A stretch of DNA of 13,243 bases. It comes from Larix sibirica. Lineage: Eukaryota; Streptophyta; Pinopsida; Pinales; Pinaceae. Both the position numbers and the translations under genes were made by a program. The DNA is taken from assembly GCA_004151065.3 (NCBI GenBank), contig NWUY0300020315.1:9962-23204 (forward strand), written 5' to 3'. Each line of letters starts with the position of its first letter. The first letter of the stretch is position 1. The notes below the pieces were generated by a model that did no database searches, was not told where the DNA came from, and saw only the letters and a list, made by a program, of their open reading frames with translations. This document shows positions 7,561 to 13,243 of the stretch, piece by piece.

Positions 7561-8759
7561 AGTCAAACAAAGGAACTGACGTCTTGGCCCTTCTTGACCT
7601 TGATAAGATCATTATCCATAGGTTTAAGTATCTTGGTAAGTTCCTCCAAACTCAAGGCATATTGATTAGAGGATGTTTCTAAATCCTTCCCTCTTCTCTT
7701 CTCTAGATATTGTCTGTCATTAAGGGTTTCTAGCTTGGTTTTCAAAAGAACCCCAGTCGCTTTCATGCTTTCCTCTCGATCTTAGGCATAATTAAACATG
7801 GTTTCTAGTTCATCTAATGTTTGTTCTCTCACATGAAGAGAAAACTCATCATCAAAAGAAGCAACATAAGTGACCATTGCAGCTAGCTCTGATATTTTCA
7901 CAATGTCTGGGATTCGAATATACAACTTGAAAAACTGAGTAGTGAACTCTGGAGCAATCTCTTCATTGTTTATATTTAGGGAATTGAATCTTGTTATCTT
8001 TCTGTGTCCCCCACTTCTTTGTGGACTTCTCTATGAACTGTACCCAATAATTTATGGAATTGTTGGTTAGAATCCTAAACCATTTTCTATCCTTTCCTTC
8101 TAGGGAATGTGAAAACATCCGGAAGAAAACATCATCATCCTCAAATGAGAAGTTATCAGTGAAATCATTGAATATAGCGAGACCTAATATTCAGTTGAAA
8201 TCCCATTTTTCCCATTGAAATTAGGAAGGACCTTAAGACATCCATCTTGTAGGTTTCCTAGTTTATTTTTCGAAGGGAGAACCCATAGATTAAATGTCAT
8301 CACCAACCAAGTATTTGGAGGTTTTGAGCCTACCATGATAGGGTTTGGAGTTGGTGTTTGAGTTTGGCTACAGTTTGGTATGCTCAATTGAGAGATATGA
8401 AGAATAAGAGCTTGAAGACCAGGTTCTGTAGGTGTATGAGACGATGTTCAGGCTCTCATGGGAACATATGAACCTAGAACGAGATAATTGTCTTGGGGGT
8501 TGAAACTGTAAGTGTATGGGTCAATTTGTTTTTCCAAAGGGTCTGGTGGAAAAGGGATAATGCTTTCTGGATAATCAATATTTGAGGGAAGTTTAGTATA
8601 TTCAATGGAAAATGGGGATAGATTATGCAAGTCTGGGTATCTTCTTACAATATGAATATGTGCCCCTTTCTTCTTCTATGAGACTTGATTAGGATCTACT
8701 AAGGGAGAAATGATATTTCCCTTAGATTTGGATTGGGTTACTATGGATCTAGGACCCAT
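7561..8759 (-). pseudogene. Gag (capsid) remnant, second gypsy element
   Basis: Gag forms the particle in which reverse transcription occurs. The likely start is the ATG at 8757-8759 (MGPRSIVTQSKSKGNIISPL), in frame with the open stretch 8630-8448 after one TAG near 8680. Capsid text follows: LPNFNGKNGISTEY (about 8220-8185), then FSHSLEGKDRKWFRILTNNS and INYWVQFIEKSTKKWGTQKD (about 8115-8000), then VTYVASFDDEFSLHVREQT (about 7880-7825) and ETLNDRQYLEKRRGKD with SLEELTKILK (about 7730-7620). The 'LxGxxRKWF' helix is typical of plant gypsy capsids. At least three stops and several frame changes break it. Confidence 0.8.
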
Positions 8760-9028
8760 GTTTTTTAAAAAATGGGAATGATTCCCTAGTGGAGTATGTA
8801 TGGGGGTTGGATTCACCAATCAAAGGTTGTTTCTAATACTTTTTCTTGTGCATAAGGATTTCTAATCTTAATCTATGAGAAGCTAGTAACCACTTTAGCA
8901 ATATGAATTCGAACAACACATGAAACACTCAACAAAATAAGGTGAAGGTAAATACTACTTTCTTATGACACTTTTCTTCTCTAACCAAGAAAGGGTAATG
9001 GTTGTGATTCTTTAATATCCACAAGTCG
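8760..9028 (-). other. Untranslated leader between primer site and gag, second gypsy element
   Basis: This short stretch lies between the primer-site-like tract and the gag ATG. No coding similarity is seen on either strand. Its position suggests it held the packaging signals of the element, but no structure is evident. Confidence 0.4.
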
Positions 9029-9046
9029 TTCCAAAAAATGGTGCCA
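9029..9046 (-). promoter_or_regulatory. Possible tRNA primer-binding site
   Basis: On the minus strand this reads TGGCACCATTTTTTGGAA, just inside the likely LTR end and about 270 bases before the gag ATG. The TGGC start and the position fit a primer-binding site where a tRNA 3' end starts reverse transcription, but I cannot match it to a particular tRNA from sequence alone. Confidence 0.35.
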
Positions 9047-9054
9047 GATCACCA

Positions 9055-9605
9055 TGTTGTCCCTCAAGTTGTACCCCTACAAAAAATGGATTTTTCTCTT
9101 CCCCAAATATGAGTGAAATATATAAATGGAATTCAATAATGCTTTTAAAGGGTTATAGGGCCAATGACGGATATGCATGATGAACCTTCTTGCAGCACTT
9201 TAATCAATAATTCCAGTTGTTTTGATTAGGGAGGTTCCCCTATATAAGAGAGGCAATGTTTTCCAATCTTTCACTCTAGGTTCCTACTAATCTTCTTTAA
9301 AACCTTGACTAAATTTACAACTAAGACTCGAGGTGCTAAAGATAGATCTCAACTACTTAGAATGTAACTTTAGTGTTGTTTTTTAAGAGGAGGAACAAAC
9401 ACATCTTAAATCATATATAACTCGGAGAAAGAGTAACAAGAGCACCTTAATCATGAATTGTTTCTTGAAAATAAGGTGCAATATCTGAAATCCATTCAAT
9501 CATCAATCGATTGAAAAGCCTTGTGTTAAATTGCATTCAAGACACACAAAAAATATAGGAACAAAAAATTTATATCTACTGATTCAAGTAACAAAATAAA
9601 TACAT
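9055..9605 (-). repeat. Probable 5' LTR portion of the second gypsy element
   Basis: The sequence upstream of the primer-site-like tract should be LTR. On the minus strand it ends GAGGGACAACA, a plausible CA-terminated LTR edge, and holds a TATA-like CTTATATAGGGG near 9237-9248. No coding similarity is present. The start of the LTR is not visible: a retroposon interrupts at 9606, and LTR sequence may resume after 11060. With the other LTR missing from the window the limits cannot be checked by comparison. Confidence 0.45.
9591..9605. repeat. Left target-site duplication of the retroposon
   Basis: The 15-mer ACAAAATAAATACAT is repeated perfectly at 11046-11060, directly after a poly(A) tract. 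The pair brackets a more GC-rich segment, the structure left by LINE-type target-primed reverse transcription. Confidence 0.85.
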
Positions 9606-10027
9606 GTCCCCTGGATCCGGGTGACAACCCATCCCACACAAGCCATCCCCCACTTGGCGCCCGCTCCAGCCAGCTCTAGTCTATGGAGCCCTCCACCTGT
9701 CAGCACAACATCCAAGGTGACGTCGTTAGGCATTTAAGGGAGCCAAGTACCCAAGGCTTGGCATTTACTCGACTGCATGTAGATGGCACTGGAACGATGT
9801 CAGTTGATGGTGTTGGAACACACCACCTGCATTAACTCACCTCTCTTCTCAAGAATGACAGCCATTTCCATCACTTCTCTCTGCATGGTTAAAACGTGTA
9901 GGCTGGGCTCTTCGCGGTTCAACATTGACAAGTTTGTGATTTCTCCATCGCTCTGGATCCATCCTGATTCCATTCTGTTGATTTCCCTATGCTCCTGGTT
10001 CATGGCATTCTCTGTTGACCTATTTCC

Positions 10028-10708
10028 ATGACAACGCTAAGAGGCACTCCTCGCCGAGGTGGTCATAGAAGAGGTGTTGGGCGTCAACCCAGAAACATCA
10101 CTGACTCAACAGTGATGGATGGTTATGCAGAGAGTGTCTCGGCCTCCACCCGCAGCCTCATCGACAGTTAGGAAGCTTGCAGAGTCACATCCATTCTCGC
10201 TTCAGGGAGGCATGGTGGTACCATCAACCACTACTGGTTAATTAAAAGCATGCTTAGCACTCTGGTGGAGGAAGTAGCAGCCAATTGGATGGCTAACACT
10301 AGCACTGTCACGAACATCAAATTCAACCTGATTGATATGGCTGATCGGTTGGGGATTATGGATACGCATATGACCTAGGAAAACGTTTCCCTTGGTCACG
10401 GTAATGAGATGGAAACCCTACAAAAAGCCACTAAGAATGATGCTCTGCAAGGTGATGGTTTGAAAGATCTGGACACTCAGAGAGGTGATGGTTAGATATG
10501 CATGGACTCCCATGTTAGAGAGAATGTTGCACATCCTTCCGCATCGGTGGCAAACCTTGACCCGAATCAGAAAGGTGGCAACATGACTCCTCCTGATGGA
10601 GCTACTAGACCCTCTTCCCCTGTTATCCCCTCCCCGGGGTCGGTGGAACGCTACTACGACAACTTCCCCATCATTGAAGAAGATCCAAAGGAGATGCATG
10701 TCGAATAA
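10028..10708 (+). pseudogene. 226-codon frame with three amber stops inside the retroposon, unrecognised product
   Basis: A single frame runs from the ATG at 10028 to a TAA at 10706-10708 and is open apart from TAG codons at 10169, 10376 and 10493. A TGA lies in frame just upstream (10016-10018), which supports the ATG as start. The product begins with a strongly basic, Arg/Gly-rich segment (MTTLRGTPRRGGHRRGVG), which could bind nucleic acid. The middle reads as helical and mixed-charge (KSMLSTLVEEVAANWM), and the end is Pro/Ser-rich and acidic (TRPSSPVIPSPGS, FPIIEEDPKEMHVE). I do not recognise the family; a gag-like ORF1 of a retroelement or a host protein are both possible. That one frame stays coherent over 680 bases suggests former coding use. 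Confidence 0.55.
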
Positions 10709-11030
10709 AATCCCTATATGGGCTCCATTGGCACTGGGTTACTACTGTAGCATCTAGTTTTTTTTCTTTCATCTTTTTTACAGTCTGCTTTTCAAAACTC
10801 TTAGCATCAATTTCATGTTTCTTTTAGTAAGGCACAGCTTCAATTCTGGGAAAATCGTCCACGTGAGGTCCTATTTTTGTATATTGCTATCTCTTACAGT
10901 ATTTTTGAGCGACTGGGATGGTGGCTTCACTACTTGAGGCCTCCCCAGCCGACGCTTAATCTTCCTGATACATATGTAATTTCGGCCATGTTTTTGGATC
11001 TTTTATTTAATTTTACCTCTGCAACTTTAC

Positions 11031-11045
11031 AAAAAAAACAAAAAA
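11031..11045 (+). other. Poly(A) tail of the retroposon
   Basis: An A-run broken only by single C residues, directly before the right target-site duplication. It fixes the retroposon's orientation as plus strand. Confidence 0.8.
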
Positions 11046-11060
11046 ACAAAATAAATACAT
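11046..11060. repeat. Right target-site duplication of the retroposon
   Basis: ACAAAATAAATACAT, identical to 9591-9605. Pre-insertion sequence should run from ...CAAGTA through one copy of this 15-mer into ATCCACAGTG. Confidence 0.85.
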
Positions 11061-12049
11061 ATCCACAGTGAGAAAGAGCATTGCACGACACATATGAGAC
11101 ACTATTTTCATGAAAACGGGTGGAAAATTGACCCGGTCCTAGTTTTGAGCCAATTTCAATCTCATTATATTTAACTACAATAAAACTTCAAGGGGGATCC
11201 ATTGATCTCTTCCCTGAGATGATTGTCTTTTTCTAGCAAGAGGAAGTTCTCTGATCTCATTTACAAAGAAGAAAGAGAGAAGAAATAAAGAAATGGCCAA
11301 TGTTGTAGATTCTTGTGTAACTTTCTCAAAATTTTCAGTAGCCTGTTGGATGACAAACAAATGAACCTCCTATATTTTCCCTTTTTTCCTCTTGTTATAT
11401 CTTTTCATCTCTAACTACTTACTACACCCTTTTTGAAGCATATTTTGATTATGTTGTCCTATTTAGGGTATGACCGGGCTCTGTTGAATTGGCCTGCTAC
11501 ATCACATCTTTGGTGGGCCCAAATATGGTATATAATGATATCTTTTGAGTCCATATCACCCTATTTCTTCATCTTTCCCTGTGTATCCTTCTTAGGGGCT
11601 AGGGAAGATTCTCTTTCTTGATGCATTGGTTGTATCTGTCGCCTTTCATCAATGAAATATTTTAGTATTTGCATAATTACCCTGCCCTATTGGGTTATAA
11701 ATCTACCACTTTTCAGGGTCTTAATCCAACCTCCAGGCTTCATTTCCTTTATTAACGGGACTCTTTGTTTCCTTCTAATATGAAACCTACAATAATGCTT
11801 GTTATTTCATCGGACCACTATGATCACTTCTAAAATGGCTATGATGTGCTTGTTCACCACCCTTTTTCAATGGACTTATCTCCGATATCACTTTCTGATA
11901 TAACGATTGTGACTATGCTTGATGCTTAGTTTGATGGCTATTATATACGATAATTTTAATTAGTTGTTGGAATAGGATCATTGATCTTTATTTTGAACTT
12001 CTTTAGGAAAAACCTTGATACGACAACCTTGATATAATCATTCCAACGA
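11061..12049. other. Unassigned AT-rich sequence, no gene recognised
   Basis: About 1 kb with only short chance open frames on both strands, none with recognisable protein text. The first part may be the remainder of the second gypsy element's LTR, since the retroposon's target site joins 9605 to 11061. Around 11630-11670 a GCATTGGTTG...CTTTCATCAATGAAATATTTT stretch looks like the 3' end of a transcript or retroposon, but it has no poly(A) tail or flanking duplication. Confidence 0.5.
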
Positions 12050-12536
12050 CTACTCGAATGCTACCACTTGTTATCATGGTGAGACTTCTCATTTGGGAAT
12101 TCTTGTTAGCACTTAGTTTTCACCCCTTATATCAACACTTCGATGACCACTCGGATGCTACCACTTGTTAGCACTACGAGAATTTTCTGTTGGGGATCCT
12201 TACCAATACTTCATTTTCATACCTAGTATAAGTACTCTTACGACCACTCAAGTTCTAGCACTTGTCTCCACAATGAGGCTTTCCAGTTGGGGGTTCCTTA
12301 TGAACATTTTTTTTTCACCCTCAATTTTGGAGCTCAGGTGACCACTCAGATGTTGCCACATGTCATCAAATCAAGGCTTCTCATTGGGGATCCCTTAGGA
12401 ATTCTTTGTTTTCACCCCCAATTTCGGAGCTTGAATGAACTTTCAGAGGATTCCACTTGTCATCACAATGAGGCTTCCCAATTGTGGGTTCTTTATCATG
12501 GTGATTTGTTTTCAACCCCAATCTATAAGCTCTGAT
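12050..12536. repeat. Tandem array of five degenerate 97-bp units
   Basis: Units start at about 12050, 12147, 12244, 12342 and 12439, giving spacings of 97, 97, 98 and 97 bp. Each opens with a CCACTCRGATGCTACCACTTG-like box, followed by a GAGGCTTCTCATTGGGG-like box, then TTTTCACCCC and, in the third to fifth units, CAATTT-GGAGCTC or a variant of it. Units have diverged by many substitutions yet kept nearly constant length. Nothing suggests coding use. It may be a minisatellite, or an internal repeat of an unrecognised retrotransposon LTR or leader. Confidence 0.8.
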
Positions 12537-12561
12537 GGACACCAAATGATATCGAACATTG

Positions 12562-12697
12562 CCCCTATGGTATTTTAGACTTTCCCTTGATGAGACATCA
12601 TAGATTCCCCTAATGGTCTTTCGTACTTTCCTGATGAGGGGTCATACCATTTCCCAATCATCTTTCGTACCTTCCTTCGATTGGACTTATCTTATTG
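12562..12697. repeat. Tandem array of three degenerate units of about 45 bp
   Basis: Units start at about 12562 (CCCCTATGGTATTTTAGAC), 12607 (CCCCTAATGGTCTTTCGTAC) and 12652 (TCCCAATCATCTTTCGTACC). Each continues with a TTTCC-TGATGAG/GATTGG-like stretch and ends in a CAT or TAT segment. The CTTTCGTAC box is shared by the last two and is altered in the first. The array starts about 25 bases after the 97-bp array and has a different unit. Confidence 0.65.
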
Positions 12698-13243
12698 GCC
12701 CTCTCTACATGTTCCTTATCCACAAACCCTTGTGGCATTTGTCCAATATTCCCATTGGATTATTGAAACTCCATCAAATTTCTTAGTGAACAGATGAGGT
12801 TTCTTTTTCTTGGAACTTCTACAGACAATTGTAATGCATTCTACTTTTACGTGGTAAGTATCGAAATGGATACAATGGTACCAAAAACTCTTGATGTAAG
12901 TGTGAAATGGTGCCTAAAATACACATGTTTTTCATGCGATCAAATAATCCCAACTCATTTATCTCTTTATTTCATCTAGGTAGAGGGGATTTCTTAAATT
13001 TGATGAAATGACAAACTTAGTAATAATAGGAGGACTAGTGAAAGGGTGAAAACATGAAGTTGGGAAACAATTTTGGCTTGTTTTTTACAAACAAAACTGC
13101 TAAATTTTATGTTTTTCAACTTCGACCTCTTCAAACCCATATCTCCCTTAGGAATTTCAACTTGAAGTAAACACAAATGTTTTAGAGAATTGAATTAGCT
13201 TTCTACTCGTATTTTTTTTAATTTTTTTTATGGACATATCGTG
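12698..13243. other. Unassigned AT-rich sequence, no gene recognised
   Basis: Short open frames occur on both strands (for example 12794-12979 plus and 13176-12994 minus), but none has recognisable domains. A TTTTTTTTAATTTTTTTTA tract lies at about 13210-13230. I can support no feature here. Confidence 0.5.

Larger units (their letters stand above)
3440..9605 (-). mobile_element. Degraded Tat-like Ty3/gypsy retrotransposon, truncated at its 3' side
   Basis: Reading the minus strand from 9605 to 3440 gives part of an LTR (to about 9055), a primer-site-like tract, gag from an ATG at 8759, a gag-protease linker, protease, an extra RNase H, reverse transcriptase, native RNase H and the zinc-binding start of integrase. 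Every domain is recognisable from family text but broken by stops and frameshifts. The integrase core and the second LTR are missing; the copy ends exactly at the CACTA-like terminus at 3439. The extra RNase H upstream of reverse transcriptase, and the wording of the reverse transcriptase (KNGEIRLCVDF, PKMDHMLQ), fit a plant Tat-related group as I remember it. A retroposon sits in or beside its 5' LTR. Confidence 0.85.
9606..11045 (+). mobile_element. Poly(A)-tailed retroposon (LINE-type or LINE-mobilised RNA copy)
   Basis: A 1.44-kb segment lies between perfect 15-bp direct repeats and ends in an A-rich tail (11031-11045). It is visibly more GC-rich than the DNA around it. It has no LTRs. 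Inside are a short ATG frame of 50 codons (9683-9835), a minus-strand open stretch of 67 codons rich in charged residues (10003-9800), and a plus-strand 226-codon frame with three amber stops (10028-10708), followed by about 320 bases of pyrimidine-rich 3' sequence. No reverse transcriptase or endonuclease text is seen. It could be a 5'-truncated or deleted LINE, a non-autonomous derivative, or a copied host mRNA; the tail and duplications fit all three. Confidence 0.75.

Noticed and set aside
7413-7682. 89-codon plus-strand hydrophobic frame
   Set aside because: It overlaps gag text on the minus strand; the apparent membrane-like character comes from the complement of Lys- and Glu-rich codons.
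9237-9252. Plus-strand TATA box (CCCCTATATAAGAGAG)
   Set aside because: It fits a plus-strand promoter just as well, but no plus-strand gene follows before the retroposon. The nearly symmetrical motif is better explained as the TATA region of the minus-strand LTR, and it is mentioned there.
9783-10031. 82-codon plus-strand frame in the retroposon
   Set aside because: Rich in Leu, Ser and Ile, it looks like the shadow of the charged minus-strand frame at 10003-9800, and it ends in a different frame from the amber-broken frame downstream.
11620-11680. Second retroposon 3' end around CATCAATGAAATATTTTAG
   Set aside because: It resembles a transcript end, but there is no poly(A) tract or target-site duplication.
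12050-12536. CRISPR-like array
   Set aside because: Whole 97-bp units are similar throughout, with no short identical repeats separated by unique spacers, and the setting is a plant nuclear genome.
12994-13176. 60-codon minus-strand frame with a Leu-rich end
   Set aside because: Too short, in AT-rich DNA, and the Leu/Ser run comes from a CTTT-rich strand; there is no conserved motif or neighbouring exon.

Overview
The window looks like intergenic, transposon-filled nuclear DNA of a flowering plant. It is AT-rich, has no intact long gene, and carries decayed plant-type Ty3/gypsy retrotransposons, a broken pentatricopeptide-repeat (PPR) gene, one end of a CACTA-type DNA transposon and a poly(A)-tailed retroposon. 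I cannot name the species. Nothing here looks bacterial, viral or organellar, and I see no intact protein-coding gene.

Left to right: (1) 1-1640, minus strand: the RNase H to integrase C-terminal part of a chromovirus-like Ty3/gypsy element, with many stops, frameshifts and an internal deletion in the integrase core. (2) 1839-3058, minus strand: about 1.2 kb of a PPR gene, broken by stops and a frameshift and cut off at its 5' side. (3) 3061-3439: subterminal repeats and one terminal inverted repeat of a CACTA-like element, which abuts both the PPR fragment and a second retrotransposon. (4) 3440 to about 9605, minus strand: a second, unrelated Ty3/gypsy element of the Tat-like group. In its own reading direction it runs LTR, primer-site-like tract, gag, protease, an extra RNase H, reverse transcriptase, native RNase H and the start of integrase, where it stops at the CACTA end. 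(5) 9606-11045, plus strand: a retroposon with a poly(A) tail and perfect 15-bp target-site duplications, inserted into or beside the LTR of the second element. (6) 11061-12049: no recognised content. (7) 12050-12536: a degenerate tandem array of five units of about 97 bp, followed by three units of about 45 bp (12562-12697). (8) 12700-13243: nothing recognised.

The parts do not work together as a system; they record successive insertion and decay. The second gypsy element predates the retroposon beside its LTR. The CACTA end marks a breakpoint that truncates the integrase and separates it from the PPR fragment. I found no convincing undescribed biological system. The observations most worth a second look are the retroposon with its amber-interrupted frame, the PPR/CACTA/integrase junctions, the two adjoining tandem arrays, and the two-RNase-H architecture of the second gypsy element.
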